A DNA stretch of 32,387 nt, from the IMG/VR virus record IMGVR_UViG_3300044630_000533, positions 1 through 32,387 of that record; one strand, 5' to 3'. The position numbers were made by a program, and so were the translations under genes. Origin of the DNA: a virus. Under the pieces are notes generated by a model. It did not search any database. It saw only the letters and a list, made by a program, of their open reading frames with translations, and had not been told where the DNA came from. This document shows, one piece after another, positions 9,059 to 16,495 of this stretch; position 1 is the first letter of the stretch, and every line of letters begins with the position of its first letter.

Positions 9059-9634
9059 ATGACGATGCCATCATCGGGGCCTATATCATTAAATCAAGCA
9101 AACACTGAGTTAGGCCGTTCTGCAACTGCTACTTTAGAAATGAATGACTCCGCACTTCGTGCTCTTGCAGGTGTTGGTGGTAGTGGTACAACTTGGGGTA
9201 TGAACTCGTTGTATGGTAAATCTGCTGTAACAATTTCTCTAGCACCTTTAGTGGGTGTATACGGTCTTGCATATCCGGGTAATACTGCTTACGCTGAATA
9301 CATTTTCAACAGTAACGGAACCATACAAACTGGCACTAGCGATGGGGGTATACAAGGTTCGGGTAACTGGGCAACGCCAACCACTACTAGCATTGGTTCA
9401 AGTTATTGGATAAGATTTACGCAAACTGGTTCTTCTGGTGGCCCTATAACCGATACGGGTAACGCAAGAGGAGTTTGGATTCAAATAACACCGGTTTTAT
9501 CTTTTGGCATTTCAGTAACAGCAAATGGCGCATTTTACAAACAATACACTGTTCAAATTGCAACTGATAGTGGTGGCTCCAACATTGTTGCAACAAAAAC
9601 TGGCGTTGAAATAGGCGCTGAAATTATATTTTAA
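9059..9634 (+). CDS. Virion surface or tail-associated beta protein
   Basis: 191 residues behind a strong ribosome site (taaggag). The N-terminus, PSSGPISLNQANTELGRSAT followed by MNDSALRALAG and MNSLYGKS, is a recurrent leader of phage structural proteins and fibre tips, where it serves as an attachment segment. The rest is Gly/Ser/Thr-rich and beta-predicted, without cysteines or membrane segments. Together with the fibres upstream it probably belongs to the adsorption apparatus or capsid decoration. The exact role is not recognisable. Confidence 0.7.
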   Translation: MTMPSSGPISLNQANTELGRSATATLEMNDSALRALAGVGGSGTTWGMNSLYGKSAVTISLAPLVGVYGLAYPGNTAYAEYIFNSNGTIQTGTSDGGIQGSGNWATPTTTSIGSSYWIRFTQTGSSGGPITDTGNARGVWIQITPVLSFGISVTANGAFYKQYTVQIATDSGGSNIVATKTGVEIGAEIIF

Positions 9635-9642
9635 AATAGGAA

Positions 9643-9664
9643 GTCACTACCTAACTTTAGTGAC
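9643..9664 (+). promoter_or_regulatory. Intergenic hairpin
   Basis: A perfect 7-bp stem (GTCACTA/TAGTGAC) with an 8-base loop lies in the 49-base gap between two late genes. No U-run follows, so it is not a classic terminator. It could be an RNA processing or stabilising element separating the fibre part of the operon from the lysis part. Confidence 0.45.
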
Positions 9665-9683
9665 AATTTAAAGGAAAATAATA

Positions 9684-9923
9684 ATGGGAAAAAATGAAAA
9701 GACACCCGTAACTATTGATGGTGTAGAATATAAATACGAAGACATGACTCAAGAACAACAGATGTTTCTTAACCATGTTTCAGACTTAGATCGTAAACTT
9801 GATTCAGCACGATTCAATGTAGACCAATTACAAGTAGGTAGAAATGCTTTCTTCGCTTTGTTGAAGCAAGCCCTTGAAGTTAAACAAGAACCTGACATCC
9901 AAGACGTAGAAGTAAAGGCATAA
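9684..9923 (+). CDS. Small coiled-coil protein (DUF6447-like)
   Basis: 79 residues after aaaggaaa. It begins with a short beta motif, VTIDGVEYKYEDMTQEQQ, and continues as one long helix with heptad character (about residues 28-70), ending in an acidic tail. The pattern 'VTIDGxEYxYEDxTxE', then a helix with a conserved R before the end, resembles small phage proteins I recall as DUF6447; not verified. It follows the hairpin at 9643 and directly precedes the membrane proteins of the lysis cassette. Function unknown. Confidence 0.65.
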   Translation: MGKNEKTPVTIDGVEYKYEDMTQEQQMFLNHVSDLDRKLDSARFNVDQLQVGRNAFFALLKQALEVKQEPDIQDVEVKA

Positions 9924-9926
9924 TAG

Positions 9927-10169
9927 ATGAACATCATTCAAGAACAAGAAGTAAGCCACTCACAGATATATGAACGACTTCTTTTGTTAGAAGCCAAAGT
10001 AGATAAACTAGATAAAAGTACAGAGGAAGTTGTTAAAGCTTTTAATGCTGCTCAAGGTGCATTCATTGTTCTTGAATGGTTTGCCAAAGCAGTTAAACCA
10101 GTGATTATCGTTGGTGCTTTCTTTGGTGCTATATGGCTAGCTATTGATAACAAGTTACATTTAAAATGA
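9927..10169 (+). CDS. Small membrane protein, holin or antiholin candidate
   Basis: 80 residues. An N-terminal amphipathic helix (SQIYERLLLLEAKVDKLDKS, about 11-40) is followed by one membrane segment near residues 56-74 (AKPVIIVG to WLAI type) and a short basic tail. This layout, heptad helix then a single C-terminal membrane helix, is common among small phage lysis proteins. The stop overlaps the next start (ATGA). It opens a cassette that ends in an endolysin, which supports a lysis role; a holin is inference. Confidence 0.6.
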   Translation: MNIIQEQEVSHSQIYERLLLLEAKVDKLDKSTEEVVKAFNAAQGAFIVLEWFAKAVKPVIIVGAFFGAIWLAIDNKLHLK

Positions 10170-10459
10170 AGTGGCTTTTAGCTGCAGTATTATTGATGGT
10201 ATCAGTAGCATCTTCTCAAACGATTAGATGCTCTACAGTAGAGTTCTATGGATTAGGTATGACAATATTTAATCCATCAGAACGACACGTTAGCCTTAGC
10301 AGGTGGCTAGACTTTAATGGTCCTAAATGTAGTAAGGAAGATTTGGTATTAATCTGGAATAACCTACCCGAATGGGCTGGCACTGCTGATAGTGCCGAAC
10401 TAAGAAGTAAGGTAGCTATTCTTTATCAACAACTCATTGAGAAGGAAACAAAGAAATGA
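10166..10459 (+). CDS. Small exported protein in the lysis cassette
   Basis: 97 residues with a classic signal peptide: MK, then a hydrophobic core (WLLAAVLLMVSVA) and a likely cut near residue 18. The mature part has two cysteines (22 and 55), which could form a disulfide in the periplasm, and a helical C-terminus. No lipobox is seen, so it is not an obvious outer spanin. Overlaps both neighbours by ATGA. Being exported and embedded in the lysis genes, it may act on the envelope or block superinfection, but no family is recognised. Confidence 0.6.
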   Translation: MKWLLAAVLLMVSVASSQTIRCSTVEFYGLGMTIFNPSERHVSLSRWLDFNGPKCSKEDLVLIWNNLPEWAGTADSAELRSKVAILYQQLIEKETKK

Positions 10460-10695
10460 AACTATACAGCTATGATAAGTATTATCCTTTAGTACATCCT
10501 TCGTACCACAATGCAAGTCTTCAACTCTATAACAAAAAACTGGAGCTATTAAATGTTGAAAGAGAAATTCTTAGAGAAATTAAAAGGGTTACTAAAGCCT
10601 ATCACGACATGGAATATGAACTTTATCTTCTCAAAAATAAAGAGCTTCTTATCGAAAGACAAATCAACGATCCAACCCTCGACATCTACGCATAA
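10456..10695 (+). CDS. Small coiled-coil protein of the lysis region
   Basis: 79 residues, starting in an ATGA overlap. Nearly all helical, with charged heptads (KKLELLNVEREILREIKRVT) across residues 25-70. No membrane segment or signal is visible, so it lacks the anchor expected of an inner spanin although the coiled coil would fit one. Function unknown; its position suggests a lysis or late structural accessory role. Confidence 0.55.
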   Translation: MKLYSYDKYYPLVHPSYHNASLQLYNKKLELLNVEREILREIKRVTKAYHDMEYELYLLKNKELLIERQINDPTLDIYA

Positions 10696-10705
10696 GGAGA
10701 AAACC

Positions 10706-10942
10706 GTGGAAGATCTAAAAGGAAAACTAACTTATAATGTTACTTTTATGGTTAGTGCAACATTATGTTTATCTGTGTTAGCTATGATCTCTGCTTTTTG
10801 TTTTGGTTTATATTCCAGACAAGTAGAGGATGGTGAGATATTTAAACTATTGTCACCTGCATTTCAAACTATTATTGGTGGATTTATTGGTTTGCTTGCT
10901 GGTATTAAACTTTCTCATGACGAGCATAGGAACACAAAATGA
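10706..10942 (+). CDS. Two-helix membrane protein, holin candidate (GTG start)
   Basis: 78 residues from a GTG at 10706, chosen because aaggag lies 8 bases upstream and just after the previous stop. An ATG further upstream (10553) would lie entirely inside the coiled-coil gene. Two membrane helices are visible, about residues 12-36 and 48-68, joined by a short acidic loop, with a charged C-terminus (HDEHRNTK). This is the size and shape of a class II holin. Overlaps the next gene (ATGA), itself a holin-family protein, so the two may act as holin and antiholin. Confidence 0.6.
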   Translation: MEDLKGKLTYNVTFMVSATLCLSVLAMISAFCFGLYSRQVEDGEIFKLLSPAFQTIIGGFIGLLAGIKLSHDEHRNTK

Positions 10943-11355
10943 GCTTACTGGATAATTTAAACCCCCTATTATCTATCGGTGGAAAGATCCTCGATAGGGT
11001 ATTACCAGACCCAGCGCAAGCATCTGCTGCTAAAGCTGAACTACAAAAGTTAGAACAGACGGGTGAGTTAGCTAAGATGGCTAATGAAACTAAACTGTAT
11101 GAAACTGAACAGAACAATTTAACTCAGCGCATGCAAGCTGATATGGCTAGTGACTCATGGATGTCTAAGAATATAAGACCCTTGACTCTAGTTTTCCTTT
11201 TAATAGCCTATTCTGGATTTGCTATTGCATCTATATTTGATTATGAAACCCGTGGAGCCTATGTAGAACTACTAGGTCAATGGGGTATGCTAGTTATGTC
11301 CTTTTATTTTGGTGGACGTACAATGGAAAAGATTGCAGACAGGGTTAAGAAATGA
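10939..11355 (+). CDS. Holin of the 3TM / gene-transfer-release family
   Basis: 138 residues. An N-terminal amphipathic part with a helical heptad region (about 30-65) precedes a conserved block SWMSKNIRPLTLVFLLIAYS, with membrane helices at about 81-100 and 108-126, and ends with FGGRTMEKIADRVKK. The 'S.W..R.IRP......F....YFG.R..EK' pattern matches the family known as GTA_holin_3TM. Holins open the inner membrane at the end of infection so that the endolysin reaches the wall. It sits directly before the endolysin gene and overlaps it by ATGA, as expected for a lysis pair. Confidence 0.8.
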   Translation: MSLLDNLNPLLSIGGKILDRVLPDPAQASAAKAELQKLEQTGELAKMANETKLYETEQNNLTQRMQADMASDSWMSKNIRPLTLVFLLIAYSGFAIASIFDYETRGAYVELLGQWGMLVMSFYFGGRTMEKIADRVKK

Positions 11356-11810
11356 CAAAGCTAAGCGAAAACTTTACACTCGAAGAAGCTACACATTCAG
11401 ACACGGCTGTTCGGATGGGTATTAACAATCAACCAGATGAGCGTCAACTTGAAAACATGAAGAAGGCGGCTGAAGGTATGCAACAGATACGTGCTGTACT
11501 AGGTAAACCTATCAGCGTAAACTCTTGGCTAAGGCTACCTGAAGTAAACGTAGCCGTTGGTGGATCACGAGTATCCTCCCACATGGATGGTTGGGCTATT
11601 GACTTCACATCACCCTACGGTAATCCGTTAGCAGTATGTAAAGCTATTGAAGCTGCTGGAATTAAATTTGATCAGATGATTCACGAGTATGGTCGTTGGA
11701 CTCATATTTCTTTTGCACCTGAAATGCGGGGTCAGAAGCTAACTATTTTCCGACCTGCAAATAAATACAAGTCAGGTCTATTAACCGAAGAAGAATATAA
11801 TAAAACTTAA
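11352..11810 (+). CDS. Endolysin, M15-type zinc peptidase
   Basis: 152 residues, a single catalytic domain without signal peptide, so it should depend on the holin for release. Family M15 (D-Ala-D-Ala carboxypeptidase type) is shown by SSHMDGWAIDF, with zinc ligands His77 and Asp84, and by WTHIS with His118; Glu112 is a plausible catalytic base. N-terminal LSENFTLEEATHSDTA is typical of the phage M15 subfamily. It cuts the peptide stems or cross-links of peptidoglycan. Last gene of the lysis cassette; a 32-base gap with its own ribosome site (aaaagg) follows. Confidence 0.88.
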   Translation: MTKLSENFTLEEATHSDTAVRMGINNQPDERQLENMKKAAEGMQQIRAVLGKPISVNSWLRLPEVNVAVGGSRVSSHMDGWAIDFTSPYGNPLAVCKAIEAAGIKFDQMIHEYGRWTHISFAPEMRGQKLTIFRPANKYKSGLLTEEEYNKT

Positions 11811-11842
11811 TCGGTACCTATTAGTAATAAAAAGGATATCTT

Positions 11843-13366
11843 ATGGCAACACCAATTACAGACCTAGGTAAGGGAGGTCTCAACACAGACTTATCCCCTT
11901 TAATTGTTCCTCCTAATGTTTTTTCTGATGTACTCAATGTTCGGTTTGATGATAATGCAGTACAAACAATTACTGGAGAAGCAGCATACAGGACTGTAGC
12001 TATTGCTCCTAACTATGGTATTCATTGGAAAAGACCTGATCAAGGATATAATATCTTTGCTAAGAATGGAGCTATCGTTCGAGTAGATGCTGCTGGTAAT
12101 ACATCAAATATGTTTACTTCAGCAGACGTAGTGTATGACAATAGTGATTGGCAAGGTACACAATTTAACGGTGGCTTTGCTATTATTGTAAACAACGGTC
12201 AAACAACACCTTTGTACTGCCTGTATGGTAGTCCTTCAGCAGGATCAACCTTTCAACCTCTTCCGGGTTGGAATTATGTTGCGGGTCTTGCTGTAACAGC
12301 TCGAGTTATTAGATCATTTAATTATTCTCTGGTAGCCGCTAATTTAACATTAACACAAGACGGTATTATAACTTATGCCCCAGGCACAGTACGTGTGTCT
12401 GTTCAGGCTCCCACAGGTAATATCCCTCAAGTATGGCAACCCGGAACTACAACAGACACAGCTGATGAATTTGAACTAAGCTCTACTTCTCAAGTACTTG
12501 ATATGCTTGACCTTAGGGGTAACATGTTTATTTACTCTGAAGACAGTATTAACATATTGTCTATTGGAACAGTATCTAAAGTAACCCCATACTCAAAGTC
12601 TTATGGTATTCTTGGTGTAGATTGTGTATGTGAGTTTGATGGTAACCACTTTGTTGTAGATCGTAATGATATTTATATTCACAATGGTTCAGGTAATATT
12701 GAATCTATTGCTGACTTCAGAATTAAAAAGTATTTCTTTAATAATTTAAATAAAGCACAAATCAATAAGGTACACGTAGTACGTAATCCATTCTATAAAG
12801 AGATCTGGATTAATTATCCTAAAGGATCTTCTACAGTATGTAACGAAGCTCTTATCTTTAATTATAAAAATAATACATGGACAAAGAGACAATTAGCTAG
12901 CGTTACATATGCGTTTAATGCTCCACAGAATTTAAATAGTACTTTTGTGTATGCTAAACAAGAGTTGTTGTTTACAACTACCAGCACACAAACATTAATC
13001 ACTAATGATGCTTATCTTATGTACAATGGTACTACCTTTGTTCCATATAACTCTTATGTATCAAAGAAGATTAATACAGGAGACTTAACAGCTAGCTCCC
13101 TTATTAATTCAATATACCCTCTGTTTGATAAAGTATCTTCAACAGCAAGTATTAGTATTAAAGTACGTGGTCAAAATAATTATATTGATGAACCAACATA
13201 TACCGCAGAGGATGTATTTACATTCTTACCTAATAATCAAAAATCACAGGGCTACAAGGTAGACCCCAGAACTAATGGTCGTGTAATGAACTTATATATT
13301 ACATCAACAGATTATTGGAGACTACCAATGATATCGTTTGATGTTAGACCAGCAGACAGGAGGTAA
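11843..13366 (+). CDS. Probable tail nozzle or ring protein
   Basis: 507 residues, beta-rich throughout, without membrane segments. The start MATPITDLGKGGLNTDLSPL, followed by NVRFDDNAVQTITGE, resembles the N-terminal loop and beta start of T7 gp12-like nozzle proteins, which open with KGG.. and a line about ground values. Recurrent GNxFVVDRNDIYIHNGSG blocks (about 260-290) look like beta-propeller blades, another nozzle trait. T7 gp12 is larger (about 790 residues), so this would be a compact form. The gene lies between lysis genes and a fibre, then the ejection module, which fits tail hub assembly. Assignment is by pattern and position only. Confidence 0.5.
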   Translation: MATPITDLGKGGLNTDLSPLIVPPNVFSDVLNVRFDDNAVQTITGEAAYRTVAIAPNYGIHWKRPDQGYNIFAKNGAIVRVDAAGNTSNMFTSADVVYDNSDWQGTQFNGGFAIIVNNGQTTPLYCLYGSPSAGSTFQPLPGWNYVAGLAVTARVIRSFNYSLVAANLTLTQDGIITYAPGTVRVSVQAPTGNIPQVWQPGTTTDTADEFELSSTSQVLDMLDLRGNMFIYSEDSINILSIGTVSKVTPYSKSYGILGVDCVCEFDGNHFVVDRNDIYIHNGSGNIESIADFRIKKYFFNNLNKAQINKVHVVRNPFYKEIWINYPKGSSTVCNEALIFNYKNNTWTKRQLASVTYAFNAPQNLNSTFVYAKQELLFTTTSTQTLITNDAYLMYNGTTFVPYNSYVSKKINTGDLTASSLINSIYPLFDKVSSTASISIKVRGQNNYIDEPTYTAEDVFTFLPNNQKSQGYKVDPRTNGRVMNLYITSTDYWRLPMISFDVRPADRR

Positions 13367-13368
13367 TA

Positions 13369-15669
13369 ATGTTTAATCCACCTATTACAGGGGATAAAGA
13401 GCTTGATGCTTATTTGTTTGATCTAAGTTTAAATATTGATGGATTGTCTGGAGGTACTGAGTCTAACCCTAATCTTCCTGCTGGAGATCCGGGTTCTTAT
13501 ACTTACCAGTATATCCATGTTAAATATGCTGATGACAATGTAGGCACAGGTTTTTCTAACACACCTACTCTTAAGCTTTACTTTGGTATCTATAATAGTA
13601 GCACATCTACTGAGTCAACTAACCCAGCAGACTATACTTGGTACAAGTCTATCTTTCCATTTGGTACTATTAATTTTTTATATTACCTTATTCTTGGTGG
13701 TAGAAAGATTAAGTTTGCTGTTAATACTTCTGCTCCAGACTATCATTGGAAACAAGATGATGGTAACGCTATTGACTTAGATATTGTTGTTCCTCCATCT
13801 ACAATCTCTTTTAATGAGATTATGAATAATGCGGTTACTGAACTTAAGATTGCGGCTAATGCTGTAACTGCCACAAAAATTAATGTTGCGGCTCTTGATC
13901 AAGCCTTTGGAGACTTAAGACCTAACACAGTATCTGCGGCTCAAATTGCTACTAATGCAGTAACTAACTTAAAACTTCTTGACGGTGCAGTTACTGCGGC
14001 TAAGACTAACGTAGCTGCTCTTAGCCCACTTACTGGATTCCTTAATCCAGACACAGTAAACACAGCACAAATTGTTAACAATGCGGTAAGTAATTTAAAA
14101 GTACTTGATGGTGCTATTACTGCTAATAAAACAAGTCTTGCGGCATTAGATAATACTTTAGGTAATCTTAAAGCTGATACGGTAAATGCGGCTAACATTG
14201 TTGCTGGTGCAATAACTGAAGTTAAGATTGCTACGGCAGCTATCACAGAAACAAAGATTGCTTCTGATTCTATTACATCCCCTAAGATTGTTGCTAATGC
14301 AATTATTGCAGATAAAATTGCGGCTAATGCAGTTATAGCTGATAAGATTTCAGCCAATGCTATTACATCAGATAAGATCAGTGCTAATGCAGTTGTAGCA
14401 GGTAAGATTGCCGCAGACGCAGTAACAACAAATACTATTGCGGCTGGAGCTATTGTTGCTAATAAGCTTGCGGCTAATTCAGTTACATCAAACGCTATTG
14501 CGGCTAACTCTATTGTTGCAGGTAAGATTGCAGCTGGAGCTATTGTTGCAGCAGACATTGCAGCAGGTACAATTACAGGCGACAAGATCTTTGCCAACAC
14601 TATTACAGGCGCTAACATTGCGGCATTTACTATTGGTGCTCAAGCTATTGCGGCACAGGCTATTACGTCTGTTAAGATTGAGGCTGGTGCTATTATTGCA
14701 GATAAGATTGCGGCTGGCTCTGTTACTTCAGATAAGATTACTGTAGCAAACCTTGCGGCTCTTTCTGCTAACATGGGTACACTTACCTCAGGTGAAATTA
14801 TTGTTGGATCTGCCCCTAATCTTAGCGGCACAACAATGACTGGTTCGGGTACTCACTTGTATTCTAATGGTACATTTGTTCTTGGTAACCCAACAACTAA
14901 CGTTACATTTAACGGTTCAGTATTAAGTCTTAATGGTAATATCGTTGCTAATGGTAACATTATTGATGGTGCTGTTAGCGGTGTTAAAATTGCAGCAGGA
15001 ACAATTACTGCTAATAATATTGCGGCTAATACTATTACCGCTAATAACATTGCCGCAGGAACAATTACTGCTGATAAAATAGCTGCAGGTGTCCTTGGCG
15101 TTGCAACTTCTTTGACTGTAGGAACAAGTCCAGCATTATCTGGAACTTCAATGACAGGCTCTGGCGCTATTATGAATAGTGTTGGTACATTTGCCTTAGG
15201 TAATTCAACTACTAATATCGCTTTTAACGGTAGTGCTATCTATTTTAACGGTAACTTAGTTGCTACAGGTAATATTAATAGCAATGCTGTAACACTTTCT
15301 ACAAGTGCGTTTACTGCGGGAGAAGCCCGAAACACAGCAGTAGATGTTTGGCAAGATATTCAATCAGTAGTAATCACAACCTCAGGACAAAGAGTTTATA
15401 TCTCGAGTTGTGCTAATAGACTTGTTGGTATTTATGACACAGGCGAATCAGGTAATGCTGCTATTCTGCCCTTATTTAGACTTGTCAGAGATTCAACTGA
15501 ATTACTACGAACAGATCAAGGGGCAATGTCTTATAGCGAAACACCCGGTGCTGGTACTTATACATACAGACTTCAATGTTTTACCCCAAATCCAGGATTT
15601 GTTTACACCGTTGATCCCTTTGCTGGTGGTTCAAACAGATCTTTATTTGTAATAGAAACTAAACGATGA
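13369..15669 (+). CDS. Repeat-rich tail fibre or tail tip protein
   Basis: 766 residues behind a very strong ribosome site (aggaggt). Residues 1-150 form a unique beta-rich head, probably the attachment domain. Then come three 42-residue units (LDGAVTAAKTNVAALS type), about twenty decapeptides of the form ITADKIAANA (14215-14750), and two copies of a module with GSGTHLYSNGTFVLGNPTTN (about 14800-14960 and 15120-15260). The C-terminal 120 residues are a unique beta domain, the likely receptor-binding tip. Such ITADKIAAG and NGTFxLGN repeats are known from central tail fibres and J-like tip proteins. The stop overlaps the next start. Function inferred as adsorption. Confidence 0.75.
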   Translation: MFNPPITGDKELDAYLFDLSLNIDGLSGGTESNPNLPAGDPGSYTYQYIHVKYADDNVGTGFSNTPTLKLYFGIYNSSTSTESTNPADYTWYKSIFPFGTINFLYYLILGGRKIKFAVNTSAPDYHWKQDDGNAIDLDIVVPPSTISFNEIMNNAVTELKIAANAVTATKINVAALDQAFGDLRPNTVSAAQIATNAVTNLKLLDGAVTAAKTNVAALSPLTGFLNPDTVNTAQIVNNAVSNLKVLDGAITANKTSLAALDNTLGNLKADTVNAANIVAGAITEVKIATAAITETKIASDSITSPKIVANAIIADKIAANAVIADKISANAITSDKISANAVVAGKIAADAVTTNTIAAGAIVANKLAANSVTSNAIAANSIVAGKIAAGAIVAADIAAGTITGDKIFANTITGANIAAFTIGAQAIAAQAITSVKIEAGAIIADKIAAGSVTSDKITVANLAALSANMGTLTSGEIIVGSAPNLSGTTMTGSGTHLYSNGTFVLGNPTTNVTFNGSVLSLNGNIVANGNIIDGAVSGVKIAAGTITANNIAANTITANNIAAGTITADKIAAGVLGVATSLTVGTSPALSGTSMTGSGAIMNSVGTFALGNSTTNIAFNGSAIYFNGNLVATGNINSNAVTLSTSAFTAGEARNTAVDVWQDIQSVVITTSGQRVYISSCANRLVGIYDTGESGNAAILPLFRLVRDSTELLRTDQGAMSYSETPGAGTYTYRLQCFTPNPGFVYTVDPFAGGSNRSLFVIETKR
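13828..15090 (+). repeat. Decapeptide and 42-residue coding repeats in fibre
   Basis: Repeats of about 30 bases encode [IV]T.DKI[AS]ANA-like decapeptides, preceded by about three 126-base units that each hold one NAVTxLK block. Codon use differs between units, so this is an old, selected array rather than a recent expansion. It creates an antisense open frame at 13941-14618 with no support as a gene. Confidence 0.8.
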
Positions 15670-16070
15670 AATACTCAATATACATAAACAACGGTAAAAT
15701 AGTTAAACTTATTGATTGTAATAACATTGAACAACAGCTTTCTGATGGAGAGCTTTATATTGATGGTTGGTTTAATGATTCTGAATACTATATAGAAGAT
15801 AATCAAGCAATACAAATGCCTCCTAAACCAGATCAATATTCTGTTTTTAATTACACAACAAAGCAATGGGTTGAAAATGAAAGAATGGCAATTATAAATG
15901 TTTCTGATAAGAGACAAAAATTGCTTTATTCAACTGACTGGACTCAAATCCCTAACGGACCTTTAACTCAACAACAACAAGAAGCTTGGGCAGTGTATCG
16001 CCAACAACTTCGTGATATACCTGAGCAGTCTGGATATCCATTTAACGTAGTGTGGCCAACACCACCATAA
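15666..16070 (+). CDS. Tail assembly chaperone-like protein
   Basis: 134 residues; starts in an ATGA overlap with the fibre gene. The C-terminal 55 residues match the family of phage tail assembly chaperones: RQKLLYSTDWTQIPNGPLT, then WAVYRQQLRDIPEQ, ending FNVVWPTPP. Such proteins accompany fibre genes and are thought to help fold or attach the fibre; some act as virion tip proteins. The N-terminal half (MKYSIYINNGKIVKLIDC) is an unrelated small beta domain. Coupling to the fibre gene suggests that the fibre at 13369-15669 is its client. Confidence 0.8.
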   Translation: MKYSIYINNGKIVKLIDCNNIEQQLSDGELYIDGWFNDSEYYIEDNQAIQMPPKPDQYSVFNYTTKQWVENERMAIINVSDKRQKLLYSTDWTQIPNGPLTQQQQEAWAVYRQQLRDIPEQSGYPFNVVWPTPP

Positions 16071-16075
16071 ATAAT

Positions 16076-16495
16076 ATGAAAATAATTTTACTAACCCCCG
16101 AACAAACAGTTCAACACTGGCCTACAATTTCAGGTTACTTAACTAAAGTAATTGAGCATAGCCAAGGAGAATCATCACTTACAGACTATCTTAAGAAGAT
16201 CCTCAATGAATATGTTCAATGTTGGGCGGTAGTAGATGATGGTTTAAATATTATTGGTGTTGGTCTCACTCAATACTTACAATACTCTCAACACAAAACA
16301 CTTCACATCATTGCTTTTTCTGGTAGTGACTTTGAAGAACAATCTAAGGTGTTCCCTACAGTGGAACAATTTGCCCGTGATTCTGGCTGTAAAGCTATTG
16401 AACAATGGGGTCGTCCAGGATGGGCAAAGGTACTACCAAAGTATGTATCTGGATTTAAAGAAGCTTACGTAGTAATGCGAAAGGATTTAGAATGA
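16076..16495 (+). CDS. GNAT-fold protein, T7 gp13-like position
   Basis: 139 residues from ATG at 16076, six bases after the previous stop; an alternative GTG at 16052 would overlap the previous gene and lacks a better ribosome site. The pattern of an N-terminal beta strand (KIILLTPEQTVQHW), a central strand block CWAVVDDGLNIIGVGLTQY, and the end W-GRPGWAKVLPKYVSGFKE looks like the N-acetyltransferase fold found in many phage structural modules. No clear acetyl-CoA loop (RxxGxG) is seen, so catalysis is doubtful. T7 places a similar GNAT-shaped protein, gp13, ahead of its ejection proteins, as here. It may be an assembly factor. Confidence 0.6.
   Translation: MKIILLTPEQTVQHWPTISGYLTKVIEHSQGESSLTDYLKKILNEYVQCWAVVDDGLNIIGVGLTQYLQYSQHKTLHIIAFSGSDFEEQSKVFPTVEQFARDSGCKAIEQWGRPGWAKVLPKYVSGFKEAYVVMRKDLE

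Noticed and set aside
13941-14618. 225-codon minus-strand open frame
   Set aside because: A shadow of the decapeptide repeats in the third fibre; low-complexity product and no ribosome site.
14215-14750. Possible CRISPR-like direct repeats
   Set aside because: The 30-base periodicity has no unique spacers of constant length; all units are in frame and translate to conserved decapeptides.
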